Shown one piece after another: positions 1-8,650 of a DNA stretch of 64,000 nucleotides. The notes beneath the pieces are model-generated. The model did not search any database. It worked only from the letters and a program-made list of their open reading frames with translations, and was not told where the DNA came from. Every line of letters begins with the position of its first letter. Within the stretch, counting starts at the first letter, position 1. The stretch is from the NCBI RefSeq assembly GCF_036346595.1, contig NZ_CP107834.1, forward strand, positions 1 to 64,000, read 5' to 3'. Source of the stretch: Streptomyces sp. NBC_00525. GTDB taxonomy: Bacteria > Actinomycetota > Actinomycetes > Streptomycetales > Streptomycetaceae. The position numbers and the translations under genes are program-made.

Positions 1-222
1 CAGGCGGACATGAAGGTCACCGGCGGCAACCCTCGCGATGTACAGCACGCCTCCCATCTGCCGGACTGTGATGTGTTCCTGACCGCCGACAAGAACTTCC
101 TCAGAGTGCTTAACCGCATCGCAGAGCAAGCGCCCGTCCCGGTGGGCCGGGGCCTGCGCATCGCTCCGGCAGCGCACGACGACATCGTTGAAGCCATTGA
201 GGCGACGCTCAGTACTCTCTGA
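1..222 (+). CDS. PIN-like domain protein, C-terminal part
   Basis: The reading frame is open from the first base of the window and ends at TGA 220-222, so the start lies upstream. The visible 73 residues contain DVQHASHLPDCDVFLTADK followed by F-x-x-V-L. That layout, an H-A-S-x-L helix then D-V-F-L-T-A-D-K, is typical of the last acidic motif of PIN-type ribonucleases, in which aspartates bind the catalytic metal. It could be the toxin of a VapBC-like pair or a solitary PIN protein; no partner is visible. The family call rests on this short motif only. Confidence 0.5.
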   Translation, partial: QADMKVTGGNPRDVQHASHLPDCDVFLTADKNFLRVLNRIAEQAPVPVGRGLRIAPAAHDDIVEAIEATLSTL

Positions 223-468
223 GCGGTTGGCACGTGCGCCGGAGCCGGCCTCTGGGGCGCCCTACTCGGCACCAGTTGATCGGCCTCGGCCGTCGGGCTT
301 CTCGGAGAACCCGTTGGCGCGCAAAAGCCTACCTCACGCGATGGCGCCGCCTCACACCTGCCTCATGTGTACACGTCAGGAGACAGGGGACGATCATGGT
401 CTGTCATTTTGCGGCAAGTATCTGCCATGGCACTGGCACCCCGGGCTCGGGCCGACAGCATCGGTCCC

Positions 469-1350
469 ATGGACCTGGTAGATCTCGGCACTGTCGCCAC
501 CGCGTTCCTCACCCCTCCTATCGCGTTCATTGCCGCCTTGTGGGCCAGGCGCAGCAGCAGGCAATCAGCAGACGCAACTGTCGATTCGAGCGTCAACCAG
601 GTCAATGGCTCCATCGCTGCGGCACGTGTCCAGACGTGTGGTGAGCTCGAGCTGCGCCGGCAGGCCGCGCTAGCCGAAACATCTGCCGCCTTCCTGATGG
701 CCTCTGACGCACTCGCGCGCACCGTCCAGCAGCTTCCCGATCTTGCTCCTGATGAGCGCCAAGATCGGGTCGCCACTCACGGTATGACGGTCGAGACGGC
801 CCTCGGTCCTCTGGAGCTCCTGGGGCCGCCGGAACTTCTGCGGCATGCGAAAGCACTGCGGGACTTTTGTCGGACGCTGGAGAACCTTGCGCTGGACAGA
901 GCGGTGCTCCGTTCGGCTGTACGGGCTTTGGAGTCCGGCTGGTGCCCTTGCAATGCAGAGATCTGCGACAACGATCATCACGGCGCAGCGTTCGTCGCGT
1001 GGGAGTTCCTCTTGGAGTGGCCCGGACGGGAGGACGAGGAACGGTGGAGAGACCGGGGCCTCCTGGAGTACTGCCTCCATGAGAGCCAGTGCATGACCGA
1101 GAGTGATGTGGTCCGTGTTCTTGCAGTCGTCGACCGCGTGCCGGCTGCCTGGTCCCGGATGATCGGTGGCCCTGTCCGCGATCCGCTCATGGAACGGTTC
1201 GCTTCCCTGCGCGCACCCTTCGTCGAAGCTGCCCGCTCGGCACAACCTCTGGTGCCATCGACCGAACCTGATGGATTGAGGGCATGGGCGAGCAACGCTG
1301 TCAGCGTGGCAACCCCCTCGGCAGTTTCCGGCTCCTCCTTATCGGCCTGA
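469..1350 (+). CDS. Putative single-pass membrane protein, function unknown
   Basis: This is a 293-residue protein if translation starts at ATG 469. An upstream in-frame ATG at 367 would add 34 residues with no conserved look. Residues 8-26 form a hydrophobic segment (TVATAFLTPPIAFIAALWA) followed by arginines, as in an N-terminal membrane anchor with a cytoplasmic body. The rest is helical and charged. A Cys/His-containing stretch (CPCNAEICDNDHHG) near the middle could bind a metal, but this is speculative. I do not recognise the family. It stands alone, with 246 non-coding bases before it. Confidence 0.5.
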   Translation: MDLVDLGTVATAFLTPPIAFIAALWARRSSRQSADATVDSSVNQVNGSIAAARVQTCGELELRRQAALAETSAAFLMASDALARTVQQLPDLAPDERQDRVATHGMTVETALGPLELLGPPELLRHAKALRDFCRTLENLALDRAVLRSAVRALESGWCPCNAEICDNDHHGAAFVAWEFLLEWPGREDEERWRDRGLLEYCLHESQCMTESDVVRVLAVVDRVPAAWSRMIGGPVRDPLMERFASLRAPFVEAARSAQPLVPSTEPDGLRAWASNAVSVATPSAVSGSSLSA

Positions 1351-1544
1351 TCTCCCGGACCAACGTCCTGTCGTCGGGGTCCGTTGTTTCCTCAGCCCCG
1401 ACTCCCCAAGATCGCCGCCACCTCCCTCAGTGGGACAGGGAGCCGGAGTCATTGCCTGAAATTCCGTAGCAGAAAACCTCTTCTGCCTTCGGTTTCAAGA
1501 CGTAGGGGCCGCAGTGACGGCTTCGATTAGAGGAGGTGCTGTCT

Positions 1545-1674
1545 ATGGACTCACGGGAAGCACTGACGGTGGTCGCCTGGAGGCGTGCGGAACGCCCCGC
1601 GTCCGGCTGGCCTGCTGCTCGTCCGCCATCAGGAGATCCACCGCGAAGACGAGGGGCACGGCGCATGGACCTGA
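1545..1674 (+). pseudogene. Nudix hydrolase, truncated and frameshifted remnant
   Basis: A strong ribosome-binding site (AGGAGGTG at about 1531) precedes ATG 1545, so this was once a real start. The frame reads MDSREALTVVAWRRAE, then shifts near 1605 into GLLLVRHQEIHREDEGHGAW, which resembles the strand just before a Nudix box. It hits TGA at 1672 before any Nudix box appears. The rest of the 1351-1798 gap holds nothing else recognisable. The call rests on the GLLLVRH and GAWT pattern typical of Nudix N-termini. Confidence 0.4.
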
Positions 1675-1798
1675 GCGCTGGGCAATGTCATGGGGCCGCT
1701 GCCCGAATATTCGTCACTCTGACATAAATTTCTCCAGCCCCGGTGGAACTCAGGGCTCGCTCTGCGATGCTGGAGGCCGATCGAGAAGGGCCGGAGTA

Positions 1799-2332
1799 AT
1801 GCAGTGGAAGATCCATGGGGAACGTCCGATCTACGAGAACAGCTGGGTAAACCTGTGGCTCACCGACGTCGAGACGCCGGACGGGAACCGCTGGGAGCAC
1901 CACGTCGTCAAGCTCCGGCACCTGGCCGTGGCCGCCGTTGTCAACGAGCGGCGCGAGGTGCTCATGATGTGGCGGCACCGCTTCATCACGGATGCCTGGG
2001 CGCGGGAGCTGCCCATGGGGCTGGTCGAGGAGGGCGAGACGCCTACTGATGCAGCGGCCCGTGAGGTGCTGGAGGAGACCGGCTGGCGGCCCGGCCCGAT
2101 CAAGCCGCTGATCTACGCCGAGCCGGCCAACGGCATCACCGACTCCCAGCACCACGTCTTCCGGGCCGACGGGGCGACGTACGAGGGTCCGCCGACCGAG
2201 AAGAACGAGTCGGACCGGATCAAGTGGATCCCGCTGGCCGACGTCCGGGGCATGATCGACCGCCGCGAGATCGTCAGCAGCGGCTCCCCGGTCGGACTGC
2301 TCCACGTCCTCATGGACGAAGCGATCCGCTGA
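1799..2332 (+). CDS. Nudix (NTP pyrophosphohydrolase family) protein
   Basis: This is a 177-residue Nudix protein. The full Nudix box runs from Gly74 to about residue 96 (G-x5-E-x7-R-E-x2-E-E-x-G, with AAREVLEETGW visible). The glutamates of the REVLEETG helix bind the Mg2+ used to hydrolyse nucleoside diphosphates linked to another group. The N-terminal half (ENSWVNLW, VKLRHLAVAAVV) resembles ADP-ribose pyrophosphatase-type members, but the substrate cannot be told from sequence. I chose ATG 1799, with GGAG 6-9 bases upstream, over an open frame reaching back to 1514 that has no conserved character. Its 3' end overlaps the end of the convergent regulator pseudogene by 23 bases. Confidence 0.85.
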   Translation: MQWKIHGERPIYENSWVNLWLTDVETPDGNRWEHHVVKLRHLAVAAVVNERREVLMMWRHRFITDAWARELPMGLVEEGETPTDAAAREVLEETGWRPGPIKPLIYAEPANGITDSQHHVFRADGATYEGPPTEKNESDRIKWIPLADVRGMIDRREIVSSGSPVGLLHVLMDEAIR

Positions 2333-3655
2333 CCTGACGGGGCAGCACTTCCCGGAGCCGGAACTCGAGCGTCACCGCGGCCGGTTCCCGGCGGAAGGGC
2401 TCCAGCTCCTCGTAGAACTCCCGAAGGTGGCCGGCGACTCGTCGCGAGCTGACGGCCGCCGCCGGGGCCAGGGCGTCCATGGCCGTGTGGCACGCCTCAT
2501 CGAGTTTGCCGCGCTGGAGCTGGGTGAGGGCGAGCCAGAAGGCGTGGAAGGCGCGGCCCCGGTGATTCGATGCGTGCTCGCGGCGTAGCGCGTCCGCGAT
2601 GAGGGGTTCGGCGAGGGCGGCTTCGCCCAGGTGGCCGTGCGCGATGCCGGTGTCCGCGATCAGCTTCGTCTCGTCGAAGTAGGCGACTCAGGCCGGGTCC
2701 GGATCACCGGTGCCGATCCGTCCGAACTGGGTGTGGGCTTCAGAGATCGCGGTGTGGGTCGCGCCGTGGTTGCCGAGGGTGGCGTGGGCGAAGGCTTCGC
2801 GCATCGCGAGCATGGCCAGCACGCGCGGTGTCGTCCCCGCCGCCGCTCGGGTCTGGTCCTGGGCGGCCGTGACGAGCGCGAGGGCGCCGCCCGGCTTGTC
2901 CTGGTAGGTGGCCTGGAGGCTCATGCAGGCGAGGACGTTGGCCATGAACTGGCGGTCGTCGATGGCCTTGGCCAGACCGAGGGACTCGGTGAAGTAGGCG
3001 CGTGCCTGGTGGTGCTGGCGCGCGTCGAAGTAGGTCCACCCGGTGAGCCGGGCCAACTCGGCCGCGACGCTGTGCAGACCGTTCCGCAGAGGAGCCGGGC
3101 GCTGTTGCTTGAGGTGGTCGGCGACGTAGCGGAGCTGCCCGACGACCGCCGGCCGTAAGGTCTCGCCGCCGTGCTCGTCGTCCCGGCGCCAGTAGTCCGC
3201 GATCGACGAATGCAGCGCCTCCGGTGTCGAGGCGCTGAGATCCCGCTCGGCCGCCAGGGCGAGGATGCTGTCGACGTCTGCCCCCGATAGTCCGGCGACC
3301 AGCGGTTCGACGGTTGAGGCCGGTACTTCGGCCGGTTGGCGGGGCATGACCGTCAGGCTGGGCGGTGTCTCCAGGAACGGCGGGCAAGACCGAGCATGTG
3401 CCCGGGGATGCGCAGTCCGTCCGAGATCCGTTCGATCACGTCCATGTGCAGCAGCTGCCGCCGTCCGGCGATCACCTCGCCCACGCGGCTCGGGGTCAGG
3501 TCGCAGCGGCGCGCGATCATCGACGGATAGATGCCTGCCCGTGTCTTGACTAGCTGAAAGATGCGGCCGAAGTCTCTGGCCTGGCATGCCTCGATCATCA
3601 CTGCGTCCGTGAGCAGGCTGACCGGGAGTTCCTTCGAGCGAGATGGCTCGGGCAT
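2310..3655 (-). pseudogene. XRE-type regulator with TPR-like C-terminal region, broken
   Basis: The gene starts at ATG 3655 (MPEPSRSKELPVSLLTD). Its N-terminus has an XRE helix-turn-helix (MIARRCDLTPSRVGEVIAG). After ...GHMLGLARRS the frame shifts near 3383; the next frame continues with FLETPPSLTVMPRQP and a long alpha-helical TPR-like region (YFDARQHHQARAYFTESLGL). That frame meets TGA at 2688-2690 where homologous proteins are expected to have Trp (DPA-stop-VAYFDETK), and then stays open to TGA 2310-2312. So two lesions, a one-base indel and a likely TGG-to-TGA change, inactivate it. It diverges from the RiPP genes beginning at 3983, with a perfect palindrome between, and was probably their pathway regulator. 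Confidence 0.75.
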
Positions 3656-3713
3656 CGGGCACGCTCCGGCATGAGGACTACGGATCGCTGCACTTGGTCA
3701 ACCGAGGGCGATG

Positions 3714-3730
3714 TTACCCAAGTTGGGTAA
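3714..3730. promoter_or_regulatory. Perfect inverted repeat, probable operator
   Basis: TTACCCAA-G-TTGGGTAA is a perfect 8-bp palindrome with a one-base centre. It sits 59 bases before the start of the broken XRE regulator and about 250 bases before the first RiPP-cluster gene. Its size and symmetry fit a dimeric helix-turn-helix repressor site. Assignment to the neighbouring regulator is inference from position. Confidence 0.55.
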
Positions 3731-3982
3731 TCCGCCTGGCCTTTCTGGCCGGGCCTGCGGATCGCGATGCTCCTGGCCATGGTGAACGGACAGGACGACG
3801 TGCGGATGACGTTGCGGGGTCTCCCGTGACTCCGGCCAGACGTGGGGGCCTCTCACGGAGGTACGCGTGGGCGAGGACCCGGTGGCCCCGGAGAGCCTGG
3901 GCCGCTACCCGCCGTGCTTCTGCCCCCCCCGGTGCTCGCAGCAGGCCCGGAACGCCGTCGCGTCCCTCCGGATGGTGTCGTG

Positions 3983-4312
3983 ATGCGGTGCGTGCACTGG
4001 CGCCGGGTGCCCCTCGATCTGGCACGGGAAGCGCGGGAGAAGTCGGCCGCCCCGCACGTCGACAGGTCCGTGCAGTGCCAGCTGTCCGCGCACGACGAAG
4101 GTGAGCACTTCGGTCTCCTCACCGACGCCGGCGCGTACGGGACCGCACTGTGGCTCCGCTGGCACGGGACGGACGAGGCGGAACTCGTCGTACTGCCGGA
4201 CTGCCCGGTGGCCGCCCCGGGTCCTGATGGTGAGGGCTGCTGTCTGTTCGCCGACCACACCACACAGCACACCTGGGAAGACGCCCTGGAGGGGGTCTCG
4301 TACACCAGCTGA
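3983..4312 (+). CDS. Small conserved-looking protein of the RiPP cluster, unknown function
   Basis: This is a 109-residue protein starting at ATG 3983 (MRCVHWRRVPLDLAREAREK). It holds several Cys and His residues (SVQCQLSAHDEGEHFG, CPVAAP, GCCLFADHTTQHTW), so metal binding is possible. The frame is open further upstream, but that part is Gly/Pro-rich with no conserved look. Its stop TGA overlaps the CTG start of the next small gene, which suggests translational coupling in the same operon as the radical SAM gene and precursor. I do not recognise the family. Confidence 0.5.
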   Translation: MRCVHWRRVPLDLAREAREKSAAPHVDRSVQCQLSAHDEGEHFGLLTDAGAYGTALWLRWHGTDEAELVVLPDCPVAAPGPDGEGCCLFADHTTQHTWEDALEGVSYTS

Positions 4313-4521
4313 TCGCGAGCCTGCGCAAGACCCGGCGCCCTCGCTCGCCTCGCAACGAACAGTGCGGGGAATGCGGTGGCAGCGGCGCCAACTCGTCCGG
4401 CAAGACCTGCGGCACCTGCAACGGCTTGGGAGAGATCCACTGCCGCGCCGGCCGGCAGGAGTCCCGTTCGCTGTCCCGCTCCGTGATCCGGAAGGAAGGC
4501 CACCGATGGCCCACGCTCTGA
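4309..4521 (+). CDS. Small Cys-rich (DnaJ-type zinc-binding) protein, probable CTG start
   Basis: This short frame encodes about 70 residues with two CxxCxG-type knuckles: CGECGGSG and CGTCNGLGEI, the spacing seen in the zinc-binding repeats of DnaJ. No ATG or GTG precedes the conserved part in frame. CTG 4309 overlaps the upstream stop as CTGA, where ATGA would be usual, and GGAGGGGG lies about 13 bases upstream. Either CTG is a rare start or an ATG was mutated. The gene ends at TGA 4521, overlapping the start of the radical SAM gene at 4506. A role in holding a peptide or enzyme in the RiPP pathway is only inferred from position. Confidence 0.5.
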   Translation: MIASLRKTRRPRSPRNEQCGECGGSGANSSGKTCGTCNGLGEIHCRAGRQESRSLSRSVIRKEGHRWPTL

Positions 4522-5560
4522 TCGCCTCCCCGTTCCTCGACGGACACCTTCTTCTCAAACCCGGTGCAAGGGCCGGCGCCCACATCTCCGCCGACCATTA
4601 CGAGGGCCTGCGCCAGGCCCGCCGCCGACGGTGAGTCGCTCCTCCCCGCCTGGGCGGTGCAGACCGCCACCGGCATGTGGGGCCTGGACCTGGGCGGTTG
4701 CCCCGCGCAGGGCACCGTGCTGGTGCGCGAGCCGTCCTTGTATCGCTACTGCCGGGCCTCCTGGGAGATCAACCTCGGCTGCAACTTCGGCTGCAAGCAC
4801 TGCTACCTCGGCGAGCGCCCCTTCTCCGGCCTCGGCTGGCAGGACAAGGTGTGGCTGCTCGACATCATGCGCGAGGCCGGCGTCCTCTGGCTCCAGATCA
4901 CCGGCGGCGAACCCACGGACCCCCACTTCCAGGGCGCCTACCGGTACGCCTGGCAGGCCGGGATGATGCTCACCATCTCCACCAACGGCTCGCTGCTCTG
5001 GCGGCCGGACCTCCTCAAGCTCTTTCAAAACTGCCCACCTTACCGGCTGGTGGTCAGCATGTACGGGGCGAGTGAGGAGCCCTTCGACACGCTCACCCGG
5101 ATCAACGTGGTGGTGACCGAGGACACGCCTCCGAGGCCGACGAGATGGCCGCCCTCGCCGGCGAGTGGAACGTCGAGAACCACGCGTACACGAACATGAT
5201 GCCCACGATCTACGGCGGCGGAGAATCGCTCCTCGCCCAGTCCGCCGCACACCTGCGCCAGCGCAAGCCGTTCGCCGGATGCAACGCGGGACACACCTTC
5301 TTCCACGCCGACCCGCACGCCAAGGTCTCGATCTGCAAGGTCGGCTGCGACGACCAGATCGACCTCATGGCCGAGGGCATCAACGGCCTCACCCGGCTCG
5401 GCACGATCGCCGACCGCCTCATGCTTCGCACCGGAGGGTGCGAGGGCTGCGCCCTGTCCGGCACATGCCGGGTCTGCCGCCCCCTGGCCAAGCACTACCA
5501 GGAGGCGAAGGCGCCGCTGCACAGCTACTGCCAGCACGGAGACAAGGAGAACCCTCATGA
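4506..5560 (+). pseudogene. Radical SAM/SPASM peptide-modifying enzyme, frameshifted
   Basis: The product starts MAHALIASPFLDGHLLLKPG at ATG 4506. The radical SAM Fe-S motif is CNFGCKHC (C-x3-C-x2-C), followed by a SAM-binding ITGGEP motif. The C-terminal region has many cysteines (CNAGHTFF, CKVGCDD, CEGCALSGTCRVC), as in SPASM domains that hold extra Fe-S clusters in RiPP-modifying enzymes. The frame breaks near 4612 and near 5120, where one base seems lost before GCCTCCGAGGCC. The last frame also misses a stop overlapping the next ATG; another frame gives TGA 5558-5560. The stretch between SMYGASEE and NVVVTE looks short for a SAM barrel, perhaps an in-frame deletion. The enzyme is probably dead unless the indels are sequencing errors. 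Confidence 0.8.
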
Positions 5561-5721
5561 CCCCGCCCGTACCGGTGACCATCCTCCCCGGCCCGCCCGC
5601 CTCGGCCCGCCGCGCCGCCCCGACCGTCGCGACCGCATCGATCACCGCCGTCCAGGACCTCGAAGCGATCGTGGAGAGCGCGGAGTGCTCCTGCGACGCC
5701 GGGGACGACAACCCCCACTAA
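5557..5721 (+). CDS. Candidate RiPP precursor peptide
   Basis: This is an intact 54-residue open frame beginning at ATG 5557, right at the end of the radical SAM gene, with an AAGGAG-like site about 8 bases upstream. The N-terminal two thirds (MTPPVPVTILPGPP..., ITAVQDLEAIVESAE) look like a leader with a helical recognition segment. The C-terminus, ECSCDAGDDNPH, has Cys44 and Cys46 and ends in acidic and polar residues, a plausible modified core. Position directly after a SPASM enzyme and before a strong terminator supports the precursor role. I cannot match it to a named RiPP class. Confidence 0.65.
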   Translation: MTPPVPVTILPGPPASARRAAPTVATASITAVQDLEAIVESAECSCDAGDDNPH

Positions 5722-5744
5722 CCCACCTGATCCGGTCAACTCCG

Positions 5745-5779
5745 CTCAGGCCCCGGCGTACTCGCGTCCGGGGCCTGAG
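5745..5779 (+). terminator. Strong stem-loop, likely transcription terminator
   Basis: A perfect 12-bp stem, CTCAGGCCCCGG at 5745-5756 and its complement at 5768-5779, encloses an 11-base loop. It begins 24 bases after the stop of the precursor peptide. No U-run follows, which is common in high-GC actinobacteria. It probably ends the RiPP operon. Confidence 0.75.
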
Positions 5780-5821
5780 CCCTGCCCGGCTTACCGTTAG
5801 GGTGCCGCTCATGTTCTTCCG

Positions 5822-6680
5822 ATGGGACTGGCTCCGGCCCCACCTGACCGCGCCGATCGTGCCGACCCTCGGTCCTTGTCCACCCCGATGCCCTGACCGT
5901 CAGCGTGTTCGGGGACACCCTGCGAGCGGCCGACACCGGGGGCTTCCTTCCCTACGACAAGGACCGGCGCTGGGGCGGCGAGAAGGATGAGAAAGTCCTC
6001 CGCGAGGACGTGGTGCACCAGCCCGAGCACACCCTCATCCCCACCCTGAACCGGCGCGGCCGCGGCACCGTGAAAGTCTTCGCCTACGGCTCCACGACAG
6101 CGTCGTGGAGGAGGCTGCCGAACTGGCCGCGAAGCTCGCCGCCGGGTACGACGTGGCAGGTGCCCGGGTCGTATGCCCACTCGGCCCCGAGAGCGCACAC
6201 CCGCGCGGCACCCGCATCCAGCTCAAGGACTTCACCGGCAGCCCCTGCCCCGACCCGGGCGACCCGGTCCGCCCTGTCACCGACTGGCCGACCGCCGTGC
6301 AGGAGACCTTCGCGCCGTTCGCCAAGGCCATGCTCGCCGACGGCCTGGCCTTCCTCCACACCCAGATGCAGGCGGCCGGTGCGGCCCGGTCCTCGCCGCC
6401 ACCCTCGACGACCGCATCGTGGGGGCGATCGGCCCCATGGAAGTACGCCCCGACGCGATCGGACGCCCCCAGCTCATGCCCCAGTACTTCACCGTCCTCC
6501 CCGAGGCCCGAGGCCAGGGCCTCGGACGCGCCCTGTGGCGGGCCGCCATGCACTGGGGACAATCCCACAGCGCCGCCTACCAACTCCTCCAGACCGAAGT
6601 CGACGGCCCTTCCGACCGGCTGTGCCAAGCCGAAGGACTCACCTCCCTCGGCTTCACTCACCACACAGGCATAGTCATTG
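5822..6680 (+). pseudogene. GNAT-family N-acetyltransferase, multiply frameshifted
   Basis: Pieces in three frames give one protein in order: LVHPDALTVSVFGDTLRAAD, then VVEEAAELAAKLAAGYDV, then ATLDDRIVGAIGPMEV and a GNAT acetyl-CoA-binding motif, LPEARGQGLGRALWRAA (R/Q-x2-G-x-G/A), then a C-terminal helix. Frame changes lie near 5870, 6100 and 6390. The likely start is ATG 5822. GNAT enzymes move an acetyl group from acetyl-CoA to an amine. Next to a RiPP precursor it may have been a tailoring enzyme, but the terminator at 5745 separates it from that operon. It is not functional as it stands. Confidence 0.65.
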
Positions 6681-7155
6681 GTTCTCGGGCTGTTGCACGG
6701 CCACATCCCGCCCACGCCAGCCGACCTGCCGAAGCCCCGACACTGGTGAGCCTGTCCTCGGCGCATTCCTCATGTGCGAGGCGTGCATGAAGCGGCTTCG
6801 CCCTCCGCCAGCTCTTCGAGGTGGACGGCGCCCTCTCGTCCATGCACAGGTGGAGGGCCTGGAGGGTACGGGCATCGATGTCGGCAGGGCCTTGGGAGCC
6901 CGATCCATCGAGCACCCTGCGCATGCGCGACAGTGTGGCCGATGGGTGCCGATGGTGACGTACCGAGCTCCACAAGGCCCTACCCCCGTACCTCCTGGGG
7001 CCCCGGTCGCATGTGCGATGACGTTCACGGTTTGCTGCGCAGGTCCCGCTGATTGTGTAAGCGCATGACCTGTTGCGTTCATCAGACTGCGGGTGTTTTG
7101 CGCCATCCACCTTGAGCCCCGCCCCCGGCGCCGCCCTCAGCCACCGAGGAAACCG
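6681..7155. other. Stretch without a supported gene
   Basis: Short open frames exist on both strands but none has a good ribosome-binding site, conserved motif or consistent codon use. I see no repeat or clear stem-loop. It joins two broken genes and looks like decayed DNA. Confidence 0.4.
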
Positions 7156-7769
7156 ATGACCTCTCTCACCGCGCTGACCACGCTGTGCCCGCCTCCTGCC
7201 GCCTTTCCCCCTGCTCCGGACTGGCCGCAGGTCGAAAACACGCTGGGTAAGGCCTTGCCTTGCCCCAGGACTACAAGGAGCTCATCACCGCATATGGACC
7301 GGGCCAGTTCTGCGGATTCATCACCCTCTACCAGCCACATGCCCCCAGCGAATGGGCCGATCTGACCGGCCCCGTGCCGACGCGTCTGCGGGGGCAGATC
7401 GAGGAGGTCCGGCAGGCCGCCCGGCACCCCTTGCAGCTGCCGCACTCCCCCGAGGACCTTTTCGCCATGGGAGTCACCGGCAACGGGGACTACCTCTTCT
7501 GGGTCACCCAGCCCGCCGACACCCCGGACGAGTGGACCGTCGCCGTCAACGACGGCCCTGCGCGCGCCCTGGTTCACCTACAACGGCACCTTGACCTCGA
7601 CCACGGCGCCGCCTTCACCGAAAGCAGCCCACCGGCCGCAGCCGCCAGGACGTCCGTCAGCACACGCACCATCCGTGACTGGGCCAACGCCAACGGATAC
7701 GACCTGCCCGAACGCGGACGAGTCCCCATCGAAGTCATCGAGGCATGGAAGCAGGAGCATCCCAGCTGA
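7156..7769 (+). pseudogene. SMI1/KNR4 (SUKH) domain fused to Lsr2-type DNA-binding tail, frameshifted
   Basis: ATG 7156 has GAGGA about 7 bases upstream and starts MTSLTALTTLCPPPAAFPPA. After ...VENTLGKALP the frame shifts near 7256 into QDYKELITAYGPGQFCGFIT, a typical SMI1/KNR4 (SUKH) start, continuing with DLFAMGVTGNGDYLFWV. A second local slip near 7570 probably hides WFTYNGTLT. The last 35 residues, IRDWANANGYDLPERGRVP then IEVIEAWKQ, match the C-terminal DNA-binding domain of Lsr2 (I-R-x-W-A ... RGR-hP), an AT-hook-like xenogeneic silencer module. SUKH domains often act as immunity proteins. A SUKH-Lsr2 fusion would link a binding domain to AT-rich DNA. Confidence 0.65.
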
Positions 7770-8182
7770 CACACGCCAGCCCCTGCCGTTGCCGTGATGA
7801 CCACTCCCTCTACCTCCCGGATCAATCGGGCAGGAACGTGACTCCGGTGGTGATCTCGTCGACATGATCATGCAGCGGGGCCGCCAGGGCGGGTGGTCGC
7901 CACAGGCGAGCTAAGTTCAACAGGGACCACGACGTCGTCAGCTGATCTCGGCAGCCTTCGAGGCAGTGTAGGGACGCGGCGTCCCGCACAAGCAGTACAC
8001 CGTCTGATCCGCAGTACCGAACAGCTCGCCCATGCCCAAGTCCCCTTCCCCCAGCAACTTGCCCGCCCGCAAGGCCGTCGCCGGACGCCTCCGTGTCGGC
8101 CGCTGGATCGAGGTGGGCGTCAGATCACCAGGACCGAATCGTCTCAGGGTCGCCCTGGTGGTGTGTTGATGTGTTCGAAGGC
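7770..8182. other. Stretch without a supported gene
   Basis: Short overlapping frames on both strands have no recognisable product. The Lsr2-like gene ends into it on the left and the Nudix pseudogene ends at its right edge, so it separates two convergent units. I found no convincing terminator. Confidence 0.4.
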
Positions 8183-8619
8183 TCAGAGCGACACCCAGGC
8201 TCTGAGGCTTCCGGCGCCGATGGCTCCCCGCAGAACGTGGGCGATCTCCTCGGACTTGAGGTCGATGTCATCGAGCCCCTCTGCGGTCAGCGGGACCTCC
8301 TCCAGCGCGTATGCGCCGCGGCCCTTGGCGCTGAACTCGGGCCGGTGCGGTCCTCGAAGGACCAGGTCGCGATGCGGCCGAGGTAGAAGAACTGGCGCTC
8401 GTCGTCGGACCCCATCGTGTGGAGAAGGCGGACGATGTCGGCCTTCCCCGCGATCTCCTCGTGGATCTCCCGGTGGAGGGCCGCCTCCCGCGACGCGTCG
8501 CCGGGCTCGACGCCGCCGCCGGGCAGAACCCAGTACTCGGGGATGCCGGGCCTGGTGCGGCGGATGACCAGCACCGTGTCGTCGGGGGTGACGAGGACGG
8601 CACGGACTCGTTCGATCAT
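8183..8619 (-). pseudogene. Nudix hydrolase, one-base frameshift
   Basis: ATG 8619 is preceded by AGAGGAA. The N-terminal 90 residues are intact: MIERVRAVLVTPDDTVLVIR, LPGGGVEPGD and a Nudix box GGGVEPGDASREAALHREIH plus EEIAG, with the REIHEE metal-binding helix. After SFEDRTGP one C appears to be missing near 8357. Restoring it gives FSAKGRGAYALEEVPLTAEG and a normal C-terminus ending at TGA 8183-8185. The present frame stops early. The start is 31 bases after the SDR remnant, so both were probably one operon. A single base decides whether it is dead, so sequencing error is the main alternative. Confidence 0.75.
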
Positions 8620-8650
8620 CTCGGTTCCTCTTCTTGCTCGTTGACGGTCT

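Noticed and set aside
5145..5990. A 281-residue frame running through the precursor peptide and terminator
   Set aside because: Only the part before about 5550 matches a SPASM protein; beyond it the sequence is Arg/Pro-rich shadow of the precursor and GNAT frames, with a strong terminator inside.
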